DNA of 64,000 bases, taken from assembly GCF_000067045.1 (NCBI RefSeq), contig NC_010125.1, positions 1,526,001-1,590,000 of the forward strand. The letters are read 5' to 3'. Under the pieces are notes generated by a model. That model made no database searches and had not been told where the DNA came from. It saw nothing but the letters and a program-made list of their open reading frames with translations. Both the position numbers and the translations under genes were made by a program. This document shows positions 1 through 8,444 of this stretch, piece after piece. Origin of the DNA: Gluconacetobacter diazotrophicus PA1 5 (GTDB lineage Bacteria; Pseudomonadota; Alphaproteobacteria; Acetobacterales; Acetobacteraceae). Position 1 is the first letter of the stretch; every line of letters begins with the position of its first letter.

Positions 1-1198
1 GCCGCGCGCGCAATGCCTCGATCAGGGTCGTTTCTCCTACCTGCCAGGACCGTTCCATCTCATCGGCGCGCCGGTTCAGCGCGCCGGCCGATGCCCGGGC
101 GCTGTTCAGGGTCGTGCCGGCGGCGTCCAGCCGGGCGCGCACCTGCGCCAGTTCCACCCGCACCATGCGCCGCGCCTGCACGTCCTGGCTGTTGGCCGCC
201 GCCAGCTTGTTCCGGGCGTCGGCCATCATCGGCACGCTGCGGGCCTCGCTGGGCAGCGGAACGGTAATGTTGACGCCCACCCGGTTGTCCCACGGGCTGC
301 CGTACTGGCCTTCATGGATCGCGCCGACGCCGATCTCGGGATTGGGCATGAAGGACGCCCGGGCCAGCCGCACCCCTTCCTCGGCCGCCATCACGCCCCG
401 GCGGGCGGCGCGCACGCGCGGATCGTTGTCCTCGATCAACTGGGGGGTATCCAGGCGCGTGCGGGCCAGGAAGCGTGCGTCATAGGACAGGATATCGGGC
501 AGGCCGGGGCGGCCCAGCAAGGTTGTCAGCGCCGCTTCGGCGGCATCGACCTGTTCCTGCGCCAGCCCGATTTCGGTCCGGGACGCGGCCAGTTCGGCGT
601 CGGCGGCCTGCTGGTCGGCCCGGGGGGATTCCCCGCCCCGCGCCGCCCGGCCCACGGCGGCGTCGATCCGCTGCATGATGCCCAGCATGGACAGCGCCAG
701 GGCATGGCGCCGCTGGGCGATCACCAGCGTGCCGGTCGCCTCCAGCACCCGCACCGCCACCGCCATGTGCTCGACATTCAGCCGCTCCTGGATGGTGGCG
801 GATTCGGCCTGCGCCACCCGCGTGGTCGCGGTGCCCTGCCCGGGCAGCCACAGCGGGACCGACACGGTGCCCTGATAGGTCGTGTAGCCGATATTGCTGC
901 CGATGAAATGATCGTCGAAATACTGCGCCGACACGACGGGGCCACCGGGAAACCAGGATTTCGCGGCATCGGCCCGCGCATCGGCGGACTCGCGGTTCGT
1001 GCTCAGTTCCACCCGGACCGGATCGGCCGTCCAGGCGGCGGTGACCGCGTCATGAAAGGACAGCCCGCCCGCCCGCGCGGCCGGCGCCGTCCCGATGGCG
1101 GCGGCCAGGGCGGCGGCCACGATGACGGTCCGCCTGCCGGCGGCGCGGCGCGCGGCACCGCGTCCCGGGTGGTCGTGGCCTTGGCAAGCGCTGTCCAT
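1..1198 (-). CDS. TolC-family outer-membrane efflux protein, C-terminus outside window
   Basis: The leftward frame starts at ATG 1198-1196 and stays open to the window edge, giving about 399 residues; TolC/CusC/OprM proteins are usually 420-480, so a short C-terminal piece is missing. The N-terminus has arginines, then a hydrophobic stretch ending in APAARA before GGLSFHDAV, a plausible signal peptide with the typical start of an OEP domain. The last visible residues, WQVGETTLIEALRAR, match the second OEP repeat end (VGE.TLLEVL.A). Family role: trimeric outer-membrane duct of RND or ABC tripartite exporters; the inner-membrane partners would lie off the left edge. It is divergent from lepA. 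The substrate cannot be told. Confidence 0.85.
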   Translation of the reverse strand, partial: MDSACQGHDHPGRGAARRAAGRRTVIVAAALAAAIGTAPAARAGGLSFHDAVTAAWTADPVRVELSTNRESADARADAAKSWFPGGPVVSAQYFDDHFIGSNIGYTTYQGTVSVPLWLPGQGTATTRVAQAESATIQERLNVEHMAVAVRVLEATGTLVIAQRRHALALSMLGIMQRIDAAVGRAARGGESPRADQQAADAELAASRTEIGLAQEQVDAAEAALTTLLGRPGLPDILSYDARFLARTRLDTPQLIEDNDPRVRAARRGVMAAEEGVRLARASFMPNPEIGVGAIHEGQYGSPWDNRVGVNITVPLPSEARSVPMMADARNKLAAANSQDVQARRMVRVELAQVRARLDAAGTTLNSARASAGALNRRADEMERSWQVGETTLIEALRAR

Positions 1199-1355
1199 GC
1201 ATCCGTCCGCACGATCCGGACGGCCCGATGCCATCCCTGCCGGACAGGCGATCTAGCACACGAAGCTGACAGGACCCTGAACGACCCCCGGACGGGGGCA
1301 GGGCAGGGGGTAGAAATTCGCATCATGCCCGCTGACTTTCGCGGGTTTTTGGCCT

Positions 1356-3173
1356 ATGTCTCCGCCCATGACCGACACACCGCTCTCGCTGATCCGCAAT
1401 TTCTCGATCATCGCCCATATCGACCACGGCAAGTCGACGCTGGCCGACCGGCTGATCCAGGCCTGCGGCGCGCTGACGGCGCGCGAGATGACGAACCAGG
1501 TCCTGGACAACATGGAGCTGGAGCGCGAGCGCGGCATCACCATCAAGGCGCAGACGGTGCGCCTGTCCTACCCGGCCAAGGACGGCAAGACCTATGTCCT
1601 GAACCTGATGGACACGCCGGGCCACGTCGATTTCGCGTACGAGGTCAGCCGGTCGCTGGCGGCGTGCGAGGGATCGCTGCTGGTCGTCGATGCCTCCCAG
1701 GGGGTCGAGGCGCAGACGCTGGCCAACGTCTACCAGGCCATCGACGCGAACCACGAGATCGTGCCGGTGCTGAACAAGGTGGACCTGCCCGCCGCCGAGC
1801 CCGAGCGGGTCAAGGCGCAGATCGAGGAAGTGATCGGCATTCCGGCCGACGACGCGGTCGAAATCTCGGCCAAGACCGGCCTGAACATCGAAGGCGTGCT
1901 GGAAGCCCTGGTGACGCGCCTGCCGCCGCCGGTCGGTGACGAGAGCAAGCCGCTGCAGGCGCTGCTGGTCGATAGCTGGTACGACCCGTACCTGGGCGTG
2001 ATCATCCTGGTGCGCATCAAGGAAGGGCGCCTGCGCAAGGGCTCGCGCATCCGCATGATGTCCAACGGGGCGGTCTATCACGTCGATCAGGTGGGCGTGT
2101 TCGCGCCGCGCATGGTCCCGGTGGACGATCTGGGCCCGGGCGAGATGGGCTATATCAACGCGGCGATCAAGACGGTGGCCGACTGCAATGTCGGCGACAC
2201 GATCACCGACGACCGCCACCCGGCCGAACGCGCGCTGGCCGGCTTCAAGCCGTCGATCCCGGTGGTGTGGTGCGGCCTGTACCCGATCGACGCCGACGAT
2301 TTCGAAAAGCTGCGCGACAGCCTGTCGAAGCTGCGGCTGAACGACGCCTCGTTCCATTACGAGGCCGAGACCTCGGCCGCGCTGGGCTTCGGCTTCCGCT
2401 GCGGCTTCCTGGGGCTGCTGCACCTGGAAATCATCCAGGAACGGCTCAGCCGCGAATTCAACCTGGACCTGATCGCGACCGCGCCGTCGGTGGTCTATCG
2501 TCTCTACCGCACCAATGGCGGGATGGAGGAACTGCACAACCCCGCCGACATGCCCGACGGCTCGGTGGTGGAAAAGATCGAGGAACCGTGGATCACGGCG
2601 ACGATCATGGTGCCGGACGACTATCTGGGCGCGGTGCTGACCCTGTGCTCCGAACGGCGCGGCATCCAGAAGGACCTGACCTATGTCGGGACCCGGGCGA
2701 TGGCGGTCTATCGCCTGCCGCTGAACGAGGTGGTGTTCGATTTCTACGACCGGCTGAAATCGGTCTCGCGCGGTTATGCCAGCTTCGACTACCAGATGGA
2801 CGGGTACGAGGAGAGCGACCTGGTCCGGATCTCGATCCTGGTGAACCAGGAACCGGTGGACGCGCTGGCCTTCATCGCCCACCGCTCGGCGGCCGAAAGC
2901 CGGGGCCGGTCGATCTGCGCCAAGCTGAAGGAACTGATCCCCCGCCAGTTGTTCAAGATCGCGATCCAGGCCGCCATCGGCAGCCGCGTGATCGCGCGCG
3001 AGACGATCGGCGCACTGTCCAAGGATGTCACCGCCAAATGCTATGGCGGCGACATCTCGCGCAAGCGCAAGCTTCTGGAAAAGCAGAAGGAAGGCAAGAA
3101 GCGCATGCGCCAGTTCGGCAAGGTCGAAATCCCGCAGAGCGCCTTCCTGGCTGCGCTGAAGATGGACCACTGA
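1356..3173 (+). CDS. lepA: Elongation factor 4 (LepA) ribosome back-translocating GTPase
   Basis: A 605-residue translational GTPase, the normal LepA size. G1 is AHIDHGKS near residue 20, G2 lies in the [10 protein letters not shown] stretch, G3 is DTPGH, G4 NKVD and G5 SAKTG. The C-terminus [16 protein letters not shown] is the LepA-specific tRNA-binding tail. It acts on stalled or mis-translocated ribosomes, using GTP. An alternative ATG at 1368 ([13 protein letters not shown]) fits family alignments better and may be the true start; neither has a clear Shine-Dalgarno. The gene is monocistronic, followed by a tRNA gene. The sequence is intact. Confidence 0.97.
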   Translation: MSPPMTDTPLSLIRNFSIIAHIDHGKSTLADRLIQACGALTAREMTNQVLDNMELERERGITIKAQTVRLSYPAKDGKTYVLNLMDTPGHVDFAYEVSRSLAACEGSLLVVDASQGVEAQTLANVYQAIDANHEIVPVLNKVDLPAAEPERVKAQIEEVIGIPADDAVEISAKTGLNIEGVLEALVTRLPPPVGDESKPLQALLVDSWYDPYLGVIILVRIKEGRLRKGSRIRMMSNGAVYHVDQVGVFAPRMVPVDDLGPGEMGYINAAIKTVADCNVGDTITDDRHPAERALAGFKPSIPVVWCGLYPIDADDFEKLRDSLSKLRLNDASFHYEAETSAALGFGFRCGFLGLLHLEIIQERLSREFNLDLIATAPSVVYRLYRTNGGMEELHNPADMPDGSVVEKIEEPWITATIMVPDDYLGAVLTLCSERRGIQKDLTYVGTRAMAVYRLPLNEVVFDFYDRLKSVSRGYASFDYQMDGYEESDLVRISILVNQEPVDALAFIAHRSAAESRGRSICAKLKELIPRQLFKIAIQAAIGSRVIARETIGALSKDVTAKCYGGDISRKRKLLEKQKEGKKRMRQFGKVEIPQSAFLAALKMDH

Positions 3174-3301
3174 CCCGCCCCACCCGTCCCGGAACCAGGA
3201 CTCGGCGCCACCCGCATTCCCCCTTGCGCCACCCGGAAATGCTGGTATGTTCCGCGCCCAGACGACGCCCCTGCCCAACAGGGGCCACTCGTCCCTGCGC
3301 C

Positions 3302-3392
3302 GGAGAGATGGCCGAGCGGCTTAAGGCGCACGCTTGGAAAGCGTGTGTGCGTTAATAGCGTACCGTGGGTTCGAATCCCACTCTCTCCGCCA
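3302..3392 (+). tRNA. tRNA-Ser (anticodon GGA)
   Basis: The acceptor arm GGAGAGA at 3302-3308 pairs with TCTCTCC at 3382-3388, followed by discriminator G and an encoded CCA. The anticodon stem CACGC/GCGTG encloses TTGGAAA, giving anticodon GGA. The long variable arm typical of class II serine tRNAs is present and the T arm contains GGTTCGAATCC. The 3' end is immediately followed by an integrase remnant, so it is a likely integration target. Confidence 0.95.
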
Positions 3393-3548
3393 TTTACTGA
3401 TGACCGCCAGCGTCAAGCATTGACACACCCCCCGGAGATCTGCGGTTTTTCTGTCACGTGTTGCGACACGGAATGACAGCGAGATACGGGGAATGACGCA
3501 TATGGTGGGGGTAGTTCTGGGGGTAGCACGTGCTTGGCGGGGGTATCG

Positions 3549-3669
3549 TTGTTAAGCGATGCCGCGATACGGCGGGCCAAGCCGCAGGACAAGACCTATA
3601 AGCTGTCCGATTCTGGCGGCCTTTTCCTTTTGATTCAACCGAATGGCTCTCGCCTGTGGCGGCTGGGGG
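3549..3669 (+). pseudogene. Tyrosine integrase remnant (DUF4102-type N-terminus)
   Basis: From TTG 3549 one frame reads LLSDAAIRRAKPQDKTYKL and continues SDSGGLFLLIQPNGSRLWRLG, the signature N-terminal domain of P4-type phage integrases. Homology stops at about 3669, where the frame enters unrelated sequence and terminates, so the catalytic domain is gone. The remnant lies about 160 bp after the tRNA-Ser 3' end, the usual place for such an integrase. No intact copy is present in the window. Confidence 0.75.
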
Positions 3670-3783
3670 GCGGACGGCGCTGGTCCAGCGCCAGCAGGCG
3701 GTCATGACCCTCGGCCGGTCGTATGCGGTCGCGGGCAAGTTGGCCGTCGCTTACGAGCATAGCGCGGCCGCTGATCCCCCGCC

Positions 3784-4486
3784 CTGGGCGTGCGCGCCGA
3801 CGGCACGAAGGAGGTCCTCGGCCTGTGGATCGAGCAGAACGAAGGCGCCAAATTCTGGCTCCGTGTCATGAACGAGCTACGCCATCGTGGCGTCGAGGAC
3901 ATCCTGCTGGCCGTGGTCGACGGGCTCAAGGGCTTTCCCGACGCCATCCGTGCCGTCTTCCCCGAAGCCCTGGTGCAGACCTGCATCGTGCATCTGCTGC
4001 GTCATTCGCTGGATTTCGTCGCCTGGAAAGACCGCAGATCCGTGGCCACGGCATTGAAGGATATCTACCGGGCGGTGGATGCCGAAGCCGGAAAAGCGGC
4101 CCTCGCCGCCTTTGCCGAAAGCGCCTGGGGCCGGAAATACGCGGCGATCGTCCAGTCCTGGGAGCGGGCCTGGGAAGAGGTCATACCCTTCTATGCCTTT
4201 CCCGCCGAAGTCCGGAAATTGATCTACACCACCAATGCCATAGAGGCGCTGAACGCCAAACTGAGGCGGGCCGTCCGGGCCAGGGGGCATTTCCCCAATG
4301 ACGACGCGGCCCTCAAGCTTCTCTTCCTGGCCTTGAACCGGGCCGAGAAAGAATGGACTATGCCGCCAAGGGAATGGTCCATGGCAAAAGCACAGTTCGC
4401 CATTCTCTTCGGTGACCGCTTCGCCCGCGCCACCGTCTGATCAACAACGTAAACAACGCCTCGCACACGAAATTCCTGACAGTCCC
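3784..4486 (+). pseudogene. IS256-family transposase, C-terminal half with right IS end
   Basis: The open frame to the TGA at 4440 reads RADGTKEVLGLW..., then a VVDGLKGFPDAI catalytic-Asp block and IYTTNAIEALN, all diagnostic of IS256 (Mutator-type) transposases. About 180 N-terminal residues are missing: the frame begins in unrelated sequence after the integrase remnant. Downstream, CACACGAAATTCCTGACAGT before 4486 resembles an IS256 terminal inverted repeat, so the right tip is probably intact. The left tip is absent and the copy should be immobile. Confidence 0.85.
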
Positions 4487-4542
4487 TCTCCGCCACGCCA
4501 TACAAGGCTCTTAGCCGCAATATCGGATAGATATACCTTCCG

Positions 4543-5466
4543 TCAGGCGGCTGACCGCCGCGCGGCCATCGGCCATATGAACCACAGGCCGATCAGGACG
4601 AATATCGAGGCCACCGCCACGGTCAGGCCGATAGTGCGGGAACCGATGATGCGCGTGGCCACTACGTAGCTTTCCCCGGACAGGCCGAGGGCCAGCGGCA
4701 CCAGCGCGGTTGCGGTCAGGCCCCCGCCGATGCGCAGAAGCCGTTCGGTGTTCTCGCCCGCCCAGACGATGCGGTGAAGCGCGGCCGGCATGATCAGCAG
4801 GATAACGGCCATCGCCACGCACAGCAGTGCCCCGCCGTGCACCAGGCGCGACGGGGCAGGAAGTTTCTCGAACGCGGTGGTCAGGACCATCGTGAGCTGG
4901 AACCCCAGAAGCGCCTGCGCGCCCGGCAGAATGACCCGTGCCTCGGTCAGCATCTGTTCGACCCGTGCATGCAGCGGGGCGACGTCGCACAGGTTCTGCT
5001 CCGCGCGTGCCGTCTGCCGTTCCGGGACACCGGTCCGTTGTCTCATCAGCATGCCTGCTCCGTACCAGCCGGCCAGGGCCGCGGCGGTCAGGCCCGTGCC
5101 GGCCATGATCCCTGTCCGGAGGCCGCCGCCCGTTATAGGGTCGGTCGCGATCGCGACATCCAGACCGAAGGCGGCGGCGAAGGGCAGCAGCGCCGCGGCG
5201 GCCAGGCGGCCGATCAGCATATGGATGCGCCCGGTGCTGCGGCCGTGCTCCGCGATGCGGTGAAACGCGGAAGGGGCGATCAGCAGGCCCACGGTGACCA
5301 GCATCAGGCCCAGCGCCCCGGTCGCCATGATACGCGCGGGCGGGGGCAACGTATCGAACCGCTCCTGAAAGGCCGCTTGGTATTGAAAGCCGAGAAGAAT
5401 CTGTGCGCCCAGGATCAAGGTGCGCGCCTCATCCAGCGCCGTCTTCACCCGGTCGTGCAGTGCCAT
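4543..5466 (-). CDS. DUF6328-like membrane protein with internal duplication
   Basis: A 307-residue, multi-spanning inner-membrane protein made of two related halves. The first half has LDEARTLILGAQILLGFQ and later APSAFHRIAEHG; the second has LTEARVILPGAQALLGFQ and MPAALHRIVWAG. The EAR..L.GAQ.LLGFQ plus P.A.HRI pattern is that of the DUF6328 family, usually a single unit of about 150 residues. Each half predicts about four hydrophobic segments. Function unknown. It is the last gene of a leftward group of envelope genes. Confidence 0.7.
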   Translation of the reverse strand: MALHDRVKTALDEARTLILGAQILLGFQYQAAFQERFDTLPPPARIMATGALGLMLVTVGLLIAPSAFHRIAEHGRSTGRIHMLIGRLAAAALLPFAAAFGLDVAIATDPITGGGLRTGIMAGTGLTAAALAGWYGAGMLMRQRTGVPERQTARAEQNLCDVAPLHARVEQMLTEARVILPGAQALLGFQLTMVLTTAFEKLPAPSRLVHGGALLCVAMAVILLIMPAALHRIVWAGENTERLLRIGGGLTATALVPLALGLSGESYVVATRIIGSRTIGLTVAVASIFVLIGLWFIWPMAARRSAA

Positions 5467-5546
5467 TTCAGGTCCTCGGCGGCCTGCCGGGTGCGACCCT
5501 CAGGTTTCTTCACCCGGCCGGTCCCGTTTCGATCGTCGGCCGGGAT

Positions 5547-6374
5547 CTAGAAAGCGTCCCGCTGCCGACTGCCGATCGCGCCGGACACGCAGGAAATGAG
5601 GGCCCCGACAAGCATGGAAAAGAACGTATAGAGCGCGAAGGACGAGACGGCCTTCCGGGTGACATCGGCAATATGCCTGGCCTTTGCGACGGCGTCCTTT
5701 TCGCTGGCAATCGCCTGGTCCAGCCGTTTTCCCGCGTCCTCGGGCGAAATGCCCGTGCGGGCGGCGATCATCTGAACCAGATAATCGTGATCTGCCGGCG
5801 TGACGTCGCCGGTGGCGGCGGTGGCCAGGATCCGTCCCGCCTCGGATTTCACGTCCTGGCTGGAAGAGGACGTATTCGGCTGGGACGTGCGAAACAGGGT
5901 ATCAAGCATGTAGTCGCTCGGATTCGAGGCCGCATGGGCGATCGCACCGGCGCCCAGGCTGCCCGCCGTCTGCGTGGCGGTCTTTCCCACGGACCATGCG
6001 CTGGAACCCACCAGTCCGACGATCAGCACGGCGGCGACCGCCCAGGCGACGAAACCGGCCGCCGTGTCGCGAAAGGTGACCTCGTGACGATGAACGTCGC
6101 CCAGGGCGGGGCGCAGCCGACCGGCAAGATATCCCCCGAAGAACGAGGACACCCACTGCACGACGATCAGCCAGATGGCGGTCACCACGGTAAACGTCAT
6201 GCCGGACGGGTTGTTTCCGGAAACAGGCGAAACCCACGCCAGGCCCAGACCCGAGCCAAGTGATAGAAGCATGATGGCCACTGCCGTTGCGACGATGGCC
6301 CCCGCGAGAACGGCTGCCCACGATATCCCCGCACGCGGTGATACTGCAGCCACATCATCCCTTGCGATGGGCAT
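5547..6374 (-). CDS. Membrane protein of unknown function
   Basis: 275 residues from ATG 6374 (MPIARDDVAAVSPRAGISW). The longer frame to 6527 lacks a ribosome site and overlaps the upstream small gene, so the internal start is preferred. It has hydrophobic segments near residues 15-45, 65-85, 105-125 and a final one near the C-terminus, with a glycine-rich GGYLAGRLRP motif after the second. The polar middle region (about 130-230) is soluble and charged. I do not recognise a named family. It starts 11 bp after the stop of the 23-residue peptide gene, so the two are probably co-transcribed. Confidence 0.75.
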   Translation of the reverse strand: MPIARDDVAAVSPRAGISWAAVLAGAIVATAVAIMLLSLGSGLGLAWVSPVSGNNPSGMTFTVVTAIWLIVVQWVSSFFGGYLAGRLRPALGDVHRHEVTFRDTAAGFVAWAVAAVLIVGLVGSSAWSVGKTATQTAGSLGAGAIAHAASNPSDYMLDTLFRTSQPNTSSSSQDVKSEAGRILATAATGDVTPADHDYLVQMIAARTGISPEDAGKRLDQAIASEKDAVAKARHIADVTRKAVSSFALYTFFSMLVGALISCVSGAIGSRQRDAF

Positions 6375-6385
6375 GGCGGATTCTT

Positions 6386-6457
6386 TCAATGATAAAAGAG
6401 AAGAAGAAGAATGATGAGCGGAATGGGAACGCCCAGCAGCCAGAGCAGAATTGGCAT
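6386..6457 (-). CDS. 23-residue hydrophobic peptide
   Basis: ATG 6457 to TGA 6386 encodes MPILLWLLGVPIPLIILLLL followed by FYH. An AGAAGGAT ribosome site lies 6-7 nt upstream. It is a single membrane span with the PILLWLLGVPIPLI pattern seen in tiny orphan membrane peptides of alpha-proteobacteria (recollection, not a search). Eleven base pairs separate it from the next membrane-protein gene. It is too small for most gene callers. Confidence 0.6.
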   Translation of the reverse strand: MPILLWLLGVPIPLIILLLLFYH

Positions 6458-6559
6458 GGTATGATCCTTCTGTGAGGATTGTGCCAACGTGCCATCTTCT
6501 TCGAAGTTCAGTGAAAAATCCTGCCATTCATGAAAAGGCCTCCGCCGGACGCCGATGCG

Positions 6560-6733
6560 TCATGGGGGGCCGTCGAAGCCATAGTTGCCCTTGGCACTGG
6601 GGCCGACATCGCCGTACCCGTGGCCACGGAATTTCTGCGTGCCGCGATCACCGTAATTGGGCCCGCAGGCCGCCAGCAGAAGCATGCCGGCCAGGGCCAG
6701 CACCGAAACCGTCTTCCCTGTATTGGTCGTCAT
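6560..6733 (-). CDS. Small lipoprotein
   Basis: 57 residues from ATG 6733, which has AAAGGA spaced 7 nt upstream; the earlier in-frame ATG at 6739 sits too close to it. The sequence TGKTVSVLALAGMLLLAACG carries a lipobox LAAC with cysteine as the mature first residue. The mature part, about 35 residues, is Gly/Tyr/Asp-rich without a known domain. Probably an entericidin-like small envelope lipoprotein in size class only. Confidence 0.7.
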   Translation of the reverse strand: MTTNTGKTVSVLALAGMLLLAACGPNYGDRGTQKFRGHGYGDVGPSAKGNYGFDGPP

Positions 6734-6827
6734 CGACATATCCTTTCGCACCGGCGGTGCGCCCACCACAGAGGCGGGCACATCCGGGCCGGGCGCGGTC
6801 TGGTTTCGAGGGTTTTTGACCCGGCCG

Positions 6828-7127
6828 TTATTGCGGGCTGTTATCGGGTTTCAGGATCGGGGGTGTCAGCATCCGATCCGCCTCATGCTCGCCCCGGGAC
6901 ACGTTCAGGGATGAAGGCGACGGGGGTGTTTTCGTGTGTGGAAGGTTGTCCCCCTGCTTCGAGCCAGCGGGCGGCGTGCCGGGTTTGTGCGTGTGGGTCC
7001 TGGAAGGCTGGGAGGATGGGCTTTGGTTATTCGTGCTGGACGGGGAGGTCGGGGCGGGCTGACCCCACGCCGCACCGCTACCCGCGACCAGGGCAACTGA
7101 AAGGGGGACGAACAGAAACGCACGCAT
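6828..7127 (-). CDS. Secreted Pro/Ser/Thr-rich small protein
   Basis: 99 residues. MRAFLFVPLSVALVAGSGAAWG is a clean Sec signal peptide, with cleavage likely before QPAPTSP. The rest is low complexity, rich in P, S, T, N and K, without cysteine or a recognised domain. It may be a periplasmic or surface linker-like protein. Same direction as its neighbours. Function unknown. Confidence 0.55.
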   Translation of the reverse strand: MRAFLFVPLSVALVAGSGAAWGQPAPTSPSSTNNQSPSSQPSRTHTHKPGTPPAGSKQGDNLPHTKTPPSPSSLNVSRGEHEADRMLTPPILKPDNSPQ

Positions 7128-7305
7128 GGCTGTTCTCTTTACCTGTGTTCGAACAGAGGGTCAGCCGATGTTAACTCCCCGCGGCGCGATGGGTTCACGT
7201 TTCCGACAACATTTTCGTGATTTCATGCGTCCATCGTGCGAAAACTGCGCGATATGGACAGGATATTCTCAAATAATATCCTCGCCGGAGTTGCGCGCGG
7301 CGGTG

Positions 7306-7485
7306 TCACATCTGACCCGTGCCGCGGAACAGCAGGAACAGCGCAACGATGATCAGGATGATCGGCAACAGGCCCAGCCCGTTGAAGCGCCCGCCCTGCC
7401 CGCCACCATACCAGCCCGAGCGAATACCGTAGCCGCCGCCCCCGATGGCGAAGATGATGAGGATGATCACGAGAAGGGTCAGCAT
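7306..7485 (-). CDS. DUF3309-like small membrane protein
   Basis: 59 residues, ATG 7485 to TGA 7306, with GGAG 7 nt upstream. Two hydrophobic ends (MLTLLVIILIIFAIGGGGYG and LPIILIIVALFLLFRGTGQM) flank a glycine-rich middle. This matches the layout of the DUF3309 family, small proteins common in soil alpha-proteobacteria and of unknown role. Missed in most frame lists because it is short. Confidence 0.7.
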   Translation of the reverse strand: MLTLLVIILIIFAIGGGGYGIRSGWYGGGQGGRFNGLGLLPIILIIVALFLLFRGTGQM

Positions 7486-7554
7486 CGGACAACTCCGCAG
7501 GAGGGAATCCCGTTAACACTTTATGGTTCGGATTGGATGCGCCGGCGGCGCCGG

Positions 7555-8115
7555 TTACAGCGCGTGCGCCGCCGGCGTGTCCGCGAACAGCGTGATCATG
7601 GCCGAACAGAACGCCTTCAGGTCACCGGGATTGCGTGACGTGACCAGCGTTCCGTCCGTGACGACCGTCTCGTTCACCCATTGGGCGCCCGCATTGGTCA
7701 GGTCGGTCCGCAGGGACGGCCATGACGTCATGCGGTGGCCCGCCACGCCGCCTGCGTCGATCAGCGTCCATGGTCCGTGGCATATGGCGGCCATGGGCTT
7801 GCCGGACTCCACGAATTCCCGCACGAAGCGCACGGATTCCGCATCGATGCGCAGATGATCCGGATTCGTGGTGCCCCCCGGCAGGACCAGCCCGTCGAAT
7901 TCCGACGCCGCCGCCTGGGCGACCGGGCGATCGACGTCATAGTGGCCAGCCGGATTGACATCCTCCTTCATGGCCTGGATCCGTCCGGTCTTCGGCGACA
8001 CCAGGACGGTACGCGCCCCCGCATCGCGCAGCGCCTCGACCGGTTGCGTCAGTTCGACTTCTTCGACGCCGTCCGTGGCCAGTACGGCAATCGTTCTGCC
8101 ATCCAACATTCCCAT
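7555..8115 (-). CDS. DJ-1/PfpI-family cysteine amidase/glyoxalase-like protein
   Basis: 186 residues, the usual PfpI/YhbO size. The nucleophile elbow AICHGP places Cys at residue 112 with the adjacent His113, and GVEEVEL near residue 16 supplies the conserved acidic residue; LVLPGGTTNPD is the PfpI-type loop. Members act as glyoxalases, deglycases or peptidases in carbonyl and general stress; the exact activity is disputed in the family. A GGAAGGA ribosome site lies upstream. Probably a cytoplasmic stress gene at the head of the leftward group. Confidence 0.88.
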   Translation of the reverse strand: MGMLDGRTIAVLATDGVEEVELTQPVEALRDAGARTVLVSPKTGRIQAMKEDVNPAGHYDVDRPVAQAAASEFDGLVLPGGTTNPDHLRIDAESVRFVREFVESGKPMAAICHGPWTLIDAGGVAGHRMTSWPSLRTDLTNAGAQWVNETVVTDGTLVTSRNPGDLKAFCSAMITLFADTPAAHAL

Positions 8116-8444
8116 TGTCGTGGTCCTTCCTTGATCGGTTCGGTGGGACTTTCACGCCCCGCCCGGCCTGACTGGTGTCAGCGCCTCTCTCGGGGGCCAT
8201 GTTCCCTCACATCGGTGTGAGAGCGGCACCGATGAAGAGGCGAGGGCCCGCACCGTTCCGAAGAGTACCCCGCACATTCCGGGATAGTGCCGATCATCCT
8301 GGCCTGGCCGTTCCGTAGGCCGCGGATCCCCCTCGGGACCGTTCCCCTGGCTGCGCCGTCTGTAATGATGCGATCAAAGCCGGACAAGGTCCTTCTCTTC
8401 CTGTCGCTCGTCTCCGAAAAAACAAGAAAATACCGGAGGACGTC
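8116..8444. other. Intergenic region between divergent PfpI-like and MFS genes
   Basis: About 330 bp separates two divergent starts, so it must hold both promoters. The only clear signal is CGGAGG 6-7 nt before the MFS start. I see no gene, convincing inverted repeat or RNA element here. Confidence 0.6.

Noticed and set aside
1323-3278. 651-residue frame antisense to lepA
   Set aside because: The frame mirrors lepA codon periodicity in GC-rich DNA; its product is a His/Arg/Asp-rich composition without domains, and lepA is certain.
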